64,000 nucleotides of DNA, from NCBI RefSeq assembly GCF_008727875.1, contig NZ_VTWS01000001.1:1-64000 (forward strand). The letters run 5' to 3'. This DNA comes from Larkinella humicola. GTDB lineage: Bacteria; Bacteroidota; Bacteroidia; Cytophagales; Spirosomataceae. A program made the translations under genes and the position numbers. Of this stretch, positions 25,880-35,436 are shown piece after piece (the stretch's first letter is position 1; each line of letters opens with the position of its first letter). Under the pieces are notes generated by a model. It was not told the DNA's origin. It did no database searches and saw only the letters and a program-made list of their open reading frames with translations.

Positions 25880-26620
25880 ATGGTACGCAATCTTTCACAC
25901 CTCTCCGAAAACCCGCCCCTCTGGCTGAGCCTCTGTTTCGGCGGAATTCTGATTATCACCTTAGCGATTTTTTATACCGCCCTTCGCAAAGCCGCCCCAA
26001 CCAAAGCGGGTTTCATTCTAACGGGAATGATACTCTGGCTGACGGTTTTGCTGGTGCTGGCCCAACGTCAGTTTTTCCTGAACATCGACGCCGTGCCGCC
26101 CCGGTTCCTGCTGACAATTGGCCCACCGCTGCTGCTCATCCTGGGATTGTTTCTCACAAAACCCGGACGCGCTTTTCTGGATCAGTTACCGCTTCCAACG
26201 CTGACGCTCCTGAACACAATCCGGATTCCGGTGGAACTGACGTTGTACGGTTTATTCGTTTATCAGCAAATTCCGGAAGTCATGACGTTCGAGGGCCGGA
26301 ATTTCGATATTCTGGCAGGCATCACCGCGCCATTGGCCGGTTACTGGGCTTCGAAGAACCGACCAGCCAACCACCGGAAGCTGCTGCTCTGGAATATTCT
26401 GGCGCTGGTATTGCTGATCACTATTGTGTTTCATGCCATCGTCTCGGCACCCCTTCCCTTTCAGCAACTGGCCTTCAATCAACCCAACGTTGGTGTACTG
26501 AAAGTTCCGTTTGTCGGATTGCCCGGTCTGGTGGTTCCGGTGGTTTTGCTCGGTCATCTGGTTTCAATCCGGCAATTGATCCGAAAATTGAAGAACGCTC
26601 CAGCTAGCATTGCCGTTTGA
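25880..26620 (+). CDS. Hypothetical multi-pass membrane protein
   Basis: 246 aa with seven hydrophobic segments (about 15-33, 45-62, 72-90, 108-130, 145-160, 170-190, 210-232) and few charged residues between them. No family is recognised. It follows the LytTR membrane regulator in the same direction, which may control it (inference). Convergent with the YfhO-like gene, with a shared terminator-like hairpin. Confidence 0.65.
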   Translation: MVRNLSHLSENPPLWLSLCFGGILIITLAIFYTALRKAAPTKAGFILTGMILWLTVLLVLAQRQFFLNIDAVPPRFLLTIGPPLLLILGLFLTKPGRAFLDQLPLPTLTLLNTIRIPVELTLYGLFVYQQIPEVMTFEGRNFDILAGITAPLAGYWASKNRPANHRKLLLWNILALVLLITIVFHAIVSAPLPFQQLAFNQPNVGVLKVPFVGLPGLVVPVVLLGHLVSIRQLIRKLKNAPASIAV

Positions 26621-26662
26621 ACCAACCAAAGATGCCGGTAGGTAGGACCATTTTTGATCGGA

Positions 26663-26699
26663 AGAAACCGGCCTTTCTCCGAATTTATACCGGTTTTTT
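26663..26699 (+). terminator. Terminator-like hairpin
   Basis: AAGAAACCGG (26662-26671) pairs with CCGGTTTTTT (26690-26699), with one G-T wobble, and ends in T. It follows the membrane-protein gene and overlaps the last codons of the convergent YfhO-like gene. Confidence 0.45.
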
Positions 26700-29219
26700 C
26701 CGATTTTCGATAAAAACCGCCGTTCCGATAAACGCGATGATCAACAACGAACACACCAGATCGACCACCTTGCCGACACGGATCGAAACCGGATCGAATT
26801 TGAAAACGATCGTGTGTTTTCCGGCCGGAACGCGCATCGCCCGCAACACGTAATTCGCCCGCAGGTGCGGCACTTCCTTGCCGTCGATGGTGGCTTTCCA
26901 CTCGTCGCGAACGTTGTAATAGATTTCGGAGAAAACCGCCAATTGCTCGCTGGTCGCGTTGCTTTCATAGATCAGTTCATTCGGTTTGTAACTGGTCAGG
27001 CGAATCGAATTGGCCGCCGAATCGGGCTGGATTTTTAAGCCCGTCAACTGTTCGGCAAACCGCTGATCGACCACGGCGGCTTTCGCGGTATTCAGGCTGT
27101 CGAGCGCTTTCATTTCCTCATTGGCATTCGGCACCAGCCGATAAGTCTCCACAAACCAGGCATTACCCAGCGCCCCCGGATTCCGTTGCGCCACCGGTGG
27201 CCCCGGCGCCTGCTGGGGGTTCGCGGTTTGAAGCTGCGTAATGAAATACTTCGTATTCAGCATGTTGATGACGTTCATCGCATTGGGCGCCGTTTGGGGT
27301 TCCCGCAAATTCCGGTAAAGCTGAAACTCCGCTAACTCCTGGTACCGGCGCAGTTTGGCCGCGTGATACCCTCCCAGCGACTTGTGGAAATACGACGCTT
27401 TGGCGTCGCTCATGAAGCTGGCGGTCAGGTCGAGCACCCGGAAGTCGAGGGCTTTGTCGGCCAGAATCTGCTCGTCGGCGGCCGTTGGCGAAATCGTCTC
27501 CTGAATCGCCTGTTTGCTCACAAAATCATCGTTGTTGAAATACCGCTTGTCGACGTTGAACAAATCAAAAATCATCAGCGCCAGCAAAACCGGGTAGAAA
27601 ACCAGCGGTTTGATGCGATCCCGAACGAACAGCCAGATCAGCCCGCCGACCAGCAAAATCAGAATGGCCGACCGGAACGCGTCGGAACGCAACATGCCGA
27701 TGCGGTCGTCGATCATCGCGGCAATAACCTGTTCGGCCAGCGGTTTACTTTGCAGACCCTGCTCCAGATTGTTCAGCATCATCTCGTCGTTGCTGCCCCG
27801 GAAGCTTTGAAAAACCGTGGGTGCCAGGGCCATCAGCAGCGAGAAACCGGCGGTTGCGCCCAAACTGATCAGCAACGGGCGGTTGAGTTGAGCCGGTGAA
27901 TATTTTTTATCGACAATCTCTTTCAGGGCCAGAATGCCGAGCAGCACCAGCGGCAACTGCGCCAGCGTGAGCGTCATCGTGACCGCACGAAACTTGTTGA
28001 AAGCCGGGAAATAGTCGAAAAAGGCGTAATTGAACGCCGGAAAGTTTTTGCCCCAGGCCCAGGCAATGTACAGAAAAGCGATGCCGAGCGCCCACCATTT
28101 CAGCCGACCGGGAACGATCAGCAAACCGAGTACGAACAGGAAAATGACAATGGCTCCCGCATAGGCCGGACCGCTCTGGCTATACAGATTTCCGTGATAC
28201 ATCGGCAATTGCTGCACAAACTGTTGGGCATTGCCCGGATCGACGCCGATGCCGGTCATTTTTTTGTAGGTCTCCGAGTCCGTCGTGAGCGAACTGACGG
28301 AAGGGCCACCGGCGTAATTGGGAATGAGCAGCGTAAAGGTTTCGCCAATGCCGTAGCTGTACTGAAACGCGTAGTCTTTCCCCAAACCGTCTTCGGGGGT
28401 CGTAGCCGCAGCGGCTGGCGCACCGGGTTCTGCTTTGGGTGTTATGGTCAGTTCGGATTTTCCACGCGTCGTAACGGTCACGTAATCAGCGGCATTCCAG
28501 AGCCGGGTGGTATGCGTCCCAACGGCGAGAACAGCCGCAACACCCAGTGCCGACAACGCCAGCAGGAGTTGGCGGACACGCCCTTCCCGGATGGCGACCA
28601 CGCTCTCGATCAGGACATAGATGATGATGCCAAAGGCGAGATAATACGTGATCTGTACGTGGTTGGCGTAGAGTTCAAGACCCAGAAACAAAGCCGCCAG
28701 CGCGGCTCCGGCGAGGTATCGACCCCGCAAGGCCAGGATAACGCCCCCCAGAATACCCGGCGCGTAGGCCAGAGCCAGAATTTTTGAAACGTGACCTGCT
28801 TCCAGACTCAATAAGGTGTAGGAGGCAAAACTATACGCAATGGCTCCCAGGGCCGACAGCCAGACGTTGACGCCCAACGCCAACATGAGCACAAAACCGC
28901 CCACCATCATCAGCCAGATGTAGTTGGCCGGGTCGGGAAGCAGCAAATTGATGTATTGACCGAGTTTGTGGGTAAGGCTGGTGGGATAGTCCCCGGAAAT
29001 CATGTAGGCGGGCATTCCGCCGAACATGCTGTTGGTCCACCACGCCCATTCGCCGGTTTGTTTGTGGTACTCGACCACTTCGCGACCAGCCGCAACGGAC
29101 TGAATGATATCGTGTTGATTCAATCGTTTGCCCTTCAAAACGGGCGAGCAATACAGCACAGCCAGAACTGCAAACCCAATGACGGCAACTAAATGAGGAA
29201 GAAAGCGTTTAAAATTCAT
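26685..29219 (-). CDS. YfhO-family multi-pass membrane protein
   Basis: 844 aa with about 12-13 hydrophobic segments in the first 530 residues, then a soluble C-terminal domain and a final helix. The start (RLNQHDIIQSVAAGREV, WWTNSMFGGMPAY) and the C-terminal part (YKPNELIYESNATSEQLAVFSEIYY, WKATIDGKEV, VPAGKHTIVFKFDP) are typical of YfhO proteins, GT-C-like membrane proteins linked in other bacteria to glycosylation of lipoteichoic acid or other surface polymers. The acceptor in a Gram-negative cell is unknown. The gene ends close to the convergent membrane protein. Confidence 0.85.
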   Translation of the reverse strand: MNFKRFLPHLVAVIGFAVLAVLYCSPVLKGKRLNQHDIIQSVAAGREVVEYHKQTGEWAWWTNSMFGGMPAYMISGDYPTSLTHKLGQYINLLLPDPANYIWLMMVGGFVLMLALGVNVWLSALGAIAYSFASYTLLSLEAGHVSKILALAYAPGILGGVILALRGRYLAGAALAALFLGLELYANHVQITYYLAFGIIIYVLIESVVAIREGRVRQLLLALSALGVAAVLAVGTHTTRLWNAADYVTVTTRGKSELTITPKAEPGAPAAAATTPEDGLGKDYAFQYSYGIGETFTLLIPNYAGGPSVSSLTTDSETYKKMTGIGVDPGNAQQFVQQLPMYHGNLYSQSGPAYAGAIVIFLFVLGLLIVPGRLKWWALGIAFLYIAWAWGKNFPAFNYAFFDYFPAFNKFRAVTMTLTLAQLPLVLLGILALKEIVDKKYSPAQLNRPLLISLGATAGFSLLMALAPTVFQSFRGSNDEMMLNNLEQGLQSKPLAEQVIAAMIDDRIGMLRSDAFRSAILILLVGGLIWLFVRDRIKPLVFYPVLLALMIFDLFNVDKRYFNNDDFVSKQAIQETISPTAADEQILADKALDFRVLDLTASFMSDAKASYFHKSLGGYHAAKLRRYQELAEFQLYRNLREPQTAPNAMNVINMLNTKYFITQLQTANPQQAPGPPVAQRNPGALGNAWFVETYRLVPNANEEMKALDSLNTAKAAVVDQRFAEQLTGLKIQPDSAANSIRLTSYKPNELIYESNATSEQLAVFSEIYYNVRDEWKATIDGKEVPHLRANYVLRAMRVPAGKHTIVFKFDPVSIRVGKVVDLVCSLLIIAFIGTAVFIENRKKPV

Positions 29220-29306
29220 ACAATCGTTAGGAATACGAAGCGCAGCGCAGCGATGAAATAACGAGTAAAGAAACGCTTTTTTCCAACACGGCGGAAACTC
29301 CGTCCG

Positions 29307-30215
29307 TCACTTTTTCAGTTCTTTGAGGTCCGCCAGGGTGCCTTTGATGCGGTTTACGATTCGGCTGTCGTCCAACGCACTGTTGCCATCCGGGCTGATC
29401 ATCTTGCTCCGGAATTCAATCAGATAATTCGTATTCTTCTTGTCGAACAACGCTTTCAGGGCGACGTTGTCGAACTTTCCGGGTTTGAGTGTCACCGGAA
29501 ACACCACGGGCGTAACGGCCTGCTCTTTGATGAGGATGGGTTCCGGCTGGCTTCCTTCCGCAACCACATCGCCGTCGATGCTGACAATGTAGTGGGTATC
29601 TTTAAAATTCAGAGGGAATTTGTTCCGGTTTCCAATCGCCACCTTTGCAGCCAGATCGGTCTGCTTCAGGCTAATTTTACCAAAATCGATAGCCGTTACC
29701 TTGATGGTTGGAAGGTAAAGCGTCGGTAGCTTTTTCTCGGTTTTGACCGAAAACGTCCGCTGTCCCAAAACCGGCACGTCCAGATCGAAGGTTGACCGAA
29801 TGGTGTAAACCGTACTATCGGCGTTTTGCTGGTCCAATTGCTTCAGAACGTTCATAAACCGCTTGTAAAGCAGCTTGACCGGCAGCGTAACCAGGGTACT
29901 GTCGCCAGCCTCCAGTTCAACGGTTTTGCGGTAGCTGTCTTTCATGACCAAGGCTGTGTCGATATACACTTCATAATCGACGCGCTTTGCCTTGAAACCG
30001 ACCGGCAACGGATTGTCGATCAGGAGCTTCATGTTCATCGTAAGCTGGTCGTCGTCAATGTCGGTAATCAGAAAAGAGGCCAGTTCCAGCCGGGGGGTCA
30101 ACACGGTTCCGTGGGGTTCATCGGCGGCCCGTTTCTGCTGACGCTGGTACCAGATATAAGCGCCGATGAAGCCGATCAGCAGCAGGCCCAGCGCAATCAA
30201 TCCTCCTTTTTTCAT
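29307..30215 (-). CDS. LEA14-like (WHy-domain) protein with N-terminal anchor
   Basis: 302 aa. One transmembrane helix near the N-terminus (about 5-23) leads into two LEA type 2 beta-sandwich domains (about 45-160: LASFLITDIDDDQLTMNMKLLIDNPLPVGFK; and about 170-290: IKVTAIDFGKISLKQTDLAAKVAIGN). The NPLP/GN-x-FP strand pattern is the WHy signature. Such proteins are linked to desiccation or stress in plants and have no clear role in bacteria. It precedes yfhO on the same strand with an 87-bp gap. Confidence 0.75.
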   Translation of the reverse strand: MKKGGLIALGLLLIGFIGAYIWYQRQQKRAADEPHGTVLTPRLELASFLITDIDDDQLTMNMKLLIDNPLPVGFKAKRVDYEVYIDTALVMKDSYRKTVELEAGDSTLVTLPVKLLYKRFMNVLKQLDQQNADSTVYTIRSTFDLDVPVLGQRTFSVKTEKKLPTLYLPTIKVTAIDFGKISLKQTDLAAKVAIGNRNKFPLNFKDTHYIVSIDGDVVAEGSQPEPILIKEQAVTPVVFPVTLKPGKFDNVALKALFDKKNTNYLIEFRSKMISPDGNSALDDSRIVNRIKGTLADLKELKK

Positions 30216-30315
30216 CGTGTTGAGTTACTTGTCGGGTACTAAACCGTCTTACTATGAGACTGTTTACCAAGTATTCACTATTTTTAGGGAAGCAGAAATT
30301 TAGAAAACAGCCTTG

Positions 30316-30876
30316 ATGACGGTTTTACAACAAAGACGGTATACATTCAAAGAATACGAGGAGTTTGAAAAAGAAGTCGATGCTCGCTATGAATACAGGG
30401 ATGGCGAGATATTCAAGCTAACAGAAACGACCAAACGGCAGAATACAATTGTGCTATCGTTTTCGAGTCTTCTGCATCCTGTTGCCCGAAAAAACGGCTG
30501 CGCAGTATTTATCAATAGTATCAAGCTAAAACTAAAAACCGGCGAAAAATACGTTTATCCGGACGTGATCTACACCTGCGAACCGGCCGATCTGGCCGAT
30601 GACTCAGAAACCGTTGTGCAGTCGCCCAGTTTGTTGATCGAAGTATTTTCCGAGTCTTCACACCGGTTTGACATCCAGGATAAACGACTTGAGTATTTCA
30701 AAATACCGTCACTCCAGTATTATTTGCTGGTGTCTCAAAAGCACTACGGCGTTGAACTGTATGAACGCTCCGCCGATTTCTGGAAATACACGATTTATGA
30801 CGGTCTGGATGCCAAAATCGAGTTGGAGAAATTGGGGGTTACAATGTCGCTGGCGGAGATCTACGAAGGTATCTGA
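30316..30876 (+). CDS. Uma2-family (DUF820) putative nuclease
   Basis: 186 aa from ATG 30316 (a TTG directly before it gives a one-residue longer form). The PD-(D/E)xK-like core shows Asp83 in VYPDVIY, Glu109 in SLLIEVFS and the following DKRLEYFKIPSLQYYLLV block, all typical of Uma2 proteins, which are abundant in cyanobacteria and Bacteroidota and often grouped with restriction-type nucleases without a proven activity. It ends 6 bp before the convergent mutS2 stop. No methylase or toxin partner is near. Confidence 0.85.
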   Translation: MTVLQQRRYTFKEYEEFEKEVDARYEYRDGEIFKLTETTKRQNTIVLSFSSLLHPVARKNGCAVFINSIKLKLKTGEKYVYPDVIYTCEPADLADDSETVVQSPSLLIEVFSESSHRFDIQDKRLEYFKIPSLQYYLLVSQKHYGVELYERSADFWKYTIYDGLDAKIELEKLGVTMSLAEIYEGI

Positions 30877-30882
30877 CTTGCA

Positions 30883-33306
30883 TCATTTCATCTTCACCAC
30901 CGTCACCCCGGCCCCGCCCCGGTCGGCGTGTTCGTCCTGCATGGACGTCACCTGCGGGAAGGTTCGCAGGTGATTCCGCACCAGCGTCCGCAAAATACCG
31001 TCGCCTTTGCCGTGCACGATCCGGAGTTCGGCGTAGCCCAGCATCAGGCCGTTGTTGATAAAATTATCCAGTTCCACCATCGCTTCCTCGCCCCGCTGCC
31101 CCCGGATGTCAAGGTTGAAACTGAAGTTCATCATCTTCTCGTTCAGGTCGATCCCCTGCATTTTGGGCCGGGCGGTTTCCCCAACGGCTTCGCGGTAGAC
31201 TTTGCGGCTGACTTTCTCCAGCCGGTTGAGTTTGATGGTTGATTTTAGGTCGCCGATCCGGATTTCGACGTCTTTTCCGCGCAACGCCAGCACCTCGCCA
31301 ATCGTCGACTGCCCTTTGATCTGCACGAAACTGCCCACGGCGATGGCCCCCGATTCGGGCAAAAACTCCTCCGGTTCGACCTTTTCCGGTTTCTTACGAA
31401 CGTCCTCCACCAGCGTTTCCGGCTTCAGTTCTTTTTTGTCAAACTGCTCCAGTTCCTGCCGAACCAGCCGCGTCATGTCCCGCTCGGCCTTGTTTTCCTT
31501 GATTTCCCGAATGGTATTTTCAATCCGCTGATTGGCCTCGGCCACCAGTGCTTTGGCTTTTTGCTTGGCTTCGTTCAGCAGCCGTTTCTGGTCGTTGTCG
31601 AGCCGGGTTTTCAGCGCGTTGGTTTCGGCCAGTTGCTGGGCCAGTTTGCGCTGATTGATCCCGACTTCCATGTTTTTTTCGGCAAACACCCGCTTCTCGA
31701 TGTCCAGCTCTTTCAGCAGTTTTTCGAGGTTCACCTGTTGCGAGCCCAGCTTTTCCTTGGCCCGGTCGATCAGCGGTTTGGGCAGTCCGATTTTCGAGGC
31801 AATTTCAAACGCAAACGAACTGCCCGGTCGGCCAATTTCAAGTTCATACAGCGGTTCGAGGTGTTCGCCGTCAAACCGCATCGCGCCGTTGACCAGCCCC
31901 GTCGTTTTGTCGGCAAAGAGTTTCAGGTTGGTGTAGTGCGTGTTCACAACGCCATACGCGCCCGATTTAGTCAGTTCTTCCAGAATGGCTTCGGCAATGG
32001 CCCCGCCTAGCCCGGGTTCGGTTCCGGTGCCAAACTCATCGATGAGAAACAGCGTTTTGCGGTTCGCAAAGGTCACAAACGCCTTCATGCTGGTCAGGTG
32101 CGAGCTGTAGGTACTGAGGTCATTTTCCAGCGATTGCTCGTCGCCAATGTCGATGAACAGGTTCTGGAAAATACCCGCCGTGGAGCCTTCGATCACCGGA
32201 ATGAGCAAACCGCTCTGAATCATGTATTGCAGCAAGCCAATCGTCTTGAGTGCCACCGACTTCCCCCCCGCGTTGGGTCCCGAAATAATCAGAATCCGCT
32301 GGCCCGAATCGAGCAGTAGGTTCAACGGAACCACTTTTTTACCCTGCTTCTGAAACGACAGATGCAGCAGCGGGTGCCGCGCCTGAAGCCAGTCGACCAG
32401 CGGCTGGTTGACGAGTTTCGGCATACCAGCGTCGATTTGCAGGGCAAATTTGGCTTTGGCCCGGATGAAGTCGATCAATCCCAGAAAGGTAGTAGCCCGC
32501 TGTAATTCAGGCAGGTAGGGACGAAGCAGGGCGGTCAGCTCGCGCAGGATGCGGGCCACTTCGCGCCGTTCTTCGTACTCCATCTCGCGGATTTCGTTGT
32601 TGGCATCGAAGACCTCCGCCGGTTCGATAAAAACCGTCTGCCCGGTGGCCGATTCATCATGGATGAAGCCCTTCAACCGCCGTTTGTGTTCGGCCGAAAT
32701 CGGAATCACGACGCGGCCGTTTCGGATCGTCATCGAAATATCATCCGGCATCCAGCCCTGCTGGCGGGCGCTTCGCATAATTCCATCCAGCTTTTTGCGC
32801 AAGCCTGCCTGTTCGCTGATGATCCGACGGCGAATGGTGGCGAGTTCCGGTGAGGCATTATCGCGGACGTGGCCCCGGTCGTCGATGACGCGCTCAATGG
32901 CTTCGGTCAGTTTTTTGTCCACCGTAATGGCGTCGGCGAGTTCGTTCAGATACGGGTAGACTTCTTTTTCTTTTCCGGCCAGAAACCGCAGGCAAAGTTG
33001 AATGGTCCGAAGTGTCAGTTTCAGGTCAAAAAACTCCTCTTCGGTGAGCATCATGCCCTCGATCCGGACTTTGGCGAGTTGCGGGCGAATGTCGAGGTAG
33101 TTGGACGACGGAAATTCCGGCTCATACTGCACGATGGTCTTGAACTCGGCCACCTGCCGGAGCATCTTGTCGATTAGTTGGAAATTGTCGGAAAACCGGA
33201 TTTTATCAACATACGACTGCCCCAGTGGGCTAATACAAGCCTGCCGCAGCAAGTCGCGGATTTTATCGAAACCTAATTTTTGTTCAAATGAATCGGGATA
33301 GAGCAT
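30883..33306 (-). CDS. mutS2: MutS2 endonuclease / Smr protein
   Basis: 807 aa from ATG 33306; the open frame extends 39 codons upstream, but MLYPDSFEQKLGFDKIRDLL is the usual MutS2 start. It has the core and lever regions, the ABC ATPase (Walker A GPNAGGKS near 345, Walker B LFLIDEFGTGTEP), a long coiled-coil clamp rich in Lys/Glu (about 500-640) and a C-terminal Smr nuclease domain (LDIRGQRGEEAM, RIVHGKGDGILR). MutS2 lacks the mismatch-binding domain of MutS; it suppresses homologous recombination or rescues collided ribosomes in other bacteria. A TAGTTTTG box lies upstream. Divergent from the HMG-CoA lyase gene. Confidence 0.95.
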   Translation of the reverse strand: MLYPDSFEQKLGFDKIRDLLRQACISPLGQSYVDKIRFSDNFQLIDKMLRQVAEFKTIVQYEPEFPSSNYLDIRPQLAKVRIEGMMLTEEEFFDLKLTLRTIQLCLRFLAGKEKEVYPYLNELADAITVDKKLTEAIERVIDDRGHVRDNASPELATIRRRIISEQAGLRKKLDGIMRSARQQGWMPDDISMTIRNGRVVIPISAEHKRRLKGFIHDESATGQTVFIEPAEVFDANNEIREMEYEERREVARILRELTALLRPYLPELQRATTFLGLIDFIRAKAKFALQIDAGMPKLVNQPLVDWLQARHPLLHLSFQKQGKKVVPLNLLLDSGQRILIISGPNAGGKSVALKTIGLLQYMIQSGLLIPVIEGSTAGIFQNLFIDIGDEQSLENDLSTYSSHLTSMKAFVTFANRKTLFLIDEFGTGTEPGLGGAIAEAILEELTKSGAYGVVNTHYTNLKLFADKTTGLVNGAMRFDGEHLEPLYELEIGRPGSSFAFEIASKIGLPKPLIDRAKEKLGSQQVNLEKLLKELDIEKRVFAEKNMEVGINQRKLAQQLAETNALKTRLDNDQKRLLNEAKQKAKALVAEANQRIENTIREIKENKAERDMTRLVRQELEQFDKKELKPETLVEDVRKKPEKVEPEEFLPESGAIAVGSFVQIKGQSTIGEVLALRGKDVEIRIGDLKSTIKLNRLEKVSRKVYREAVGETARPKMQGIDLNEKMMNFSFNLDIRGQRGEEAMVELDNFINNGLMLGYAELRIVHGKGDGILRTLVRNHLRTFPQVTSMQDEHADRGGAGVTVVKMK

Positions 33307-33410
33307 TTGTTGTTCTTCTGATTGGTATGTACCTGCAGCCGGAGCGTCGGGGTACGTGAAATAACACCGGCGACGGAAAAGCAGTTCGATTCTTTTTTTC
33401 GTAAAAACCG

Positions 33411-33418
33411 CAAAACTA
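33411..33418 (-). promoter_or_regulatory. Candidate -7 promoter box (TAGTTTTG)
   Basis: On the minus strand it matches TAnnTTTG and is followed by CGG, as in the other boxes in this window. It lies 104 bases before the chosen mutS2 ATG, which gives a long leader and supports either that start or one slightly upstream. Confidence 0.4.
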
Positions 33419-33485
33419 CACATTGAATGGGAATTACCGGTTCAGAACCGGCTACCTTTCGTTCAATTACCGCATCTTGACAACC

Positions 33486-34367
33486 ATGAATCCGTTTAAA
33501 TTGATCGAATGTCCCCGCGATGCCATGCAGGGCCTTCCCGGTTTTATTCCGACAACCGACAAAATCCGGTATCTGAACGCACTGCTGCGGGTGGGATTCG
33601 ACACGCTCGATTTTGGCAGTTTTGTGTCCCCCAAAGCCATTCCGCAGCTACGCGACACGGCGGAGGTGCTGGCTGGTCTGGACCTGAGTGAAACCAAAAC
33701 GAAGTTACTCGCCATCATCGCCAACGTACGCGGGGCGGAGCAGGCGGTTTCGTTTCCCGACATTCAGTACCTCGGTTTTCCGCTGTCGGTCTCCGAAACG
33801 TTTCAACTCCGCAACACCAACAAAACCATCGAACAGGCGTTTGCGGAGGTTGACGCCATTCAGCACCTGTGCGTTGCCCACCAAAAGCAGTTGGTCGTTT
33901 ATCTGTCGATGGGTTTTGGCAATCCGTACGGCGACCCGTACAATCCCGAGCTGATTGGACAATTTACAGAACGGCTGATTCAGATCGGCATCGAAATCAT
34001 TGCACCTTCCGATACCGTCGGTTCGTCGACACCCGAAAGCATCGAGACCTTGTTCCGGTATTTGCTGGCCACGTTTCCGGCCATTGAGTTCGGCGCCCAC
34101 CTGCACGCCCGGCCGGAGCAGGTCACCGAAAAAGTGAAGGCGGCTTTGCGGGCGGGGGTTCGGCGCATCGACGGGGCCTTGCACGGACTGGGCGGCTGCC
34201 CGATGGCTGCGGATGACCTGACCGGCAACGTACCGACGGAACACATTGTCTATTTGCTTGAAAAAGAAGGGATTGCAACCGAAATAGATCAAAACCGCCT
34301 GGCTGAAGCCCTGGTTTTATCCTCCGAAATTCTCAATACCCACGAACCGCCGGGCGGCCCCGTTTAG
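33486..34367 (+). CDS. Hydroxymethylglutaryl-CoA lyase
   Basis: 293 aa from ATG 33486 (MNPFKLIECPRDAMQG); the frame is open to TTG 33423 but the added residues do not fit the family. The TIM-barrel HMGL-like domain shows LIECPRDAMQG at the start of strand 1, DFGSFVSPKAIPQ, APSDTVGSSTPE, EFGAHLHARP with the metal-binding HxH, and the flexible-loop Cys in GLGGCPMA. It cleaves HMG-CoA to acetoacetate and acetyl-CoA in leucine breakdown. No other leucine-pathway gene is adjacent. Confidence 0.9.
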   Translation: MNPFKLIECPRDAMQGLPGFIPTTDKIRYLNALLRVGFDTLDFGSFVSPKAIPQLRDTAEVLAGLDLSETKTKLLAIIANVRGAEQAVSFPDIQYLGFPLSVSETFQLRNTNKTIEQAFAEVDAIQHLCVAHQKQLVVYLSMGFGNPYGDPYNPELIGQFTERLIQIGIEIIAPSDTVGSSTPESIETLFRYLLATFPAIEFGAHLHARPEQVTEKVKAALRAGVRRIDGALHGLGGCPMAADDLTGNVPTEHIVYLLEKEGIATEIDQNRLAEALVLSSEILNTHEPPGGPV

Positions 34368-34379
34368 TCCGTAGATACG

Positions 34380-34904
34380 TTAAAGAAAAACCGCCTGCAC
34401 CTCGTCCTTGACGGCTTTGAGACCGGCCGCCGTAGGCTGAACGTCTTTCTGAATCATGTTGTCGAAAATCTTTTTGGACAGATCCAGGGCGGGCGATTCG
34501 GGCGAAACCTGCCCGGCGGCTTCGTTGATGAGCATAATCACCTCATTCATGGCGTTCTGCACCTCTTCCCAAACGGCCTGGCTCATGTAGATTTGTTGGG
34601 AGACGTTGTGATTGTATTCTTCCCGGATTTCGCGCAGCAGCAATTGTTGCAGATCCAGCGCCACCGGGGCCTCAGCGCTCAGCCGCAACAGCAGGTTGGC
34701 GGGGGTGATGCGTTCCAGAAACAGGGCCATCCGTTCGTAAGCCTGCAACCGCAGGGGCGTAACCTCGCTGGCATACCGGTTTTTTTGCTCAACGCGTTGC
34801 TTTTCGGCTTCGCGTTCGAGCATCAGTTTGACGGTTACATACATTCCGTACAAAACCAGACCGGCCGGAACCAGTAATTTTACTAAATCAGGGATAAAAT
34901 CCAT
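34380..34904 (-). CDS. Membrane-anchored hypothetical protein
   Basis: 174 aa. A short periplasmic N-terminus, one helix (about 8-28) and a cytoplasmic, mostly helical domain with many charged residues (LEREAEKQRVEQKNR, YERMALFLERITPANLLLRL, IREEYNHNVSQQIYMSQAVW). The pattern recurs in Bacteroidota conserved proteins of unknown function. It converges with the HMG-CoA lyase gene (12-bp gap). No role can be stated. Confidence 0.65.
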   Translation of the reverse strand: MDFIPDLVKLLVPAGLVLYGMYVTVKLMLEREAEKQRVEQKNRYASEVTPLRLQAYERMALFLERITPANLLLRLSAEAPVALDLQQLLLREIREEYNHNVSQQIYMSQAVWEEVQNAMNEVIMLINEAAGQVSPESPALDLSKKIFDNMIQKDVQPTAAGLKAVKDEVQAVFL

Positions 34905-35078
34905 ACGTAATTTTCAAGCGTCGTTGATCGACTTTCTGTTATTCACCACCGAAGCCTGTTCCGCCGGGAGCGGTGCCAGGCCAGTAGCCTAAGCCTCACA
35001 CTGAAAACTGGCAATGGGTGGCTATATTGTGGGGTAAAGTTTGTAAATTTCAGTCAGCAAACGGAATTTTTACTTAGT

Positions 35079-35405
35079 ATGTTTATTGAAAGTATCAAAA
35101 ATCCGGTTCGTTTGACGCCACAGGCCATTGATCAGATTCAGGAGACGTTCCGGGCCAACAAAATCCCGGACACCTATGGTTTGCGGGTTGGCATTCGGGG
35201 CGGAGGCTGTGGGTCATCGTGGGTGCTGGGTTTCGACCAGCCCGGTCAGGCGGATGAGGTATTCGACATTGATACCATTCGGGTGATTATCGACAAAAAA
35301 CACCTGCTTTACGTGCTCGGAGTTGAAGTCGGGTACGAGAACACGGAAGACGAACGCGGTTTCACCATTCAGAAACCAGAACCGACGGTAGCCGAGCCAC
35401 AGTAA
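35079..35405 (+). CDS. HesB/IscA-family Fe-S protein lacking the C-terminal Cys pair
   Basis: 108 aa. The A-type carrier fold is clear: VRLTPQAIDQI at the N-terminus, YGLRVGIRGGGCGSSWVLGF with Cys44, IRVIIDKKHLLYVLGVEVGY in the middle. IscA/SufA carriers bind clusters with three Cys, the last two in a C-terminal CGCG motif; here that part reads DERGFTIQKP with no Cys. The protein keeps only Cys44, so cluster transfer must use other ligands or partners, or it has another role. The kinase gene follows after 31 bp. Confidence 0.85.
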   Translation: MFIESIKNPVRLTPQAIDQIQETFRANKIPDTYGLRVGIRGGGCGSSWVLGFDQPGQADEVFDIDTIRVIIDKKHLLYVLGVEVGYENTEDERGFTIQKPEPTVAEPQ

Positions 35406-35436
35406 TTGATGTCGGGAACAGGCCAGAAATTTTGGC

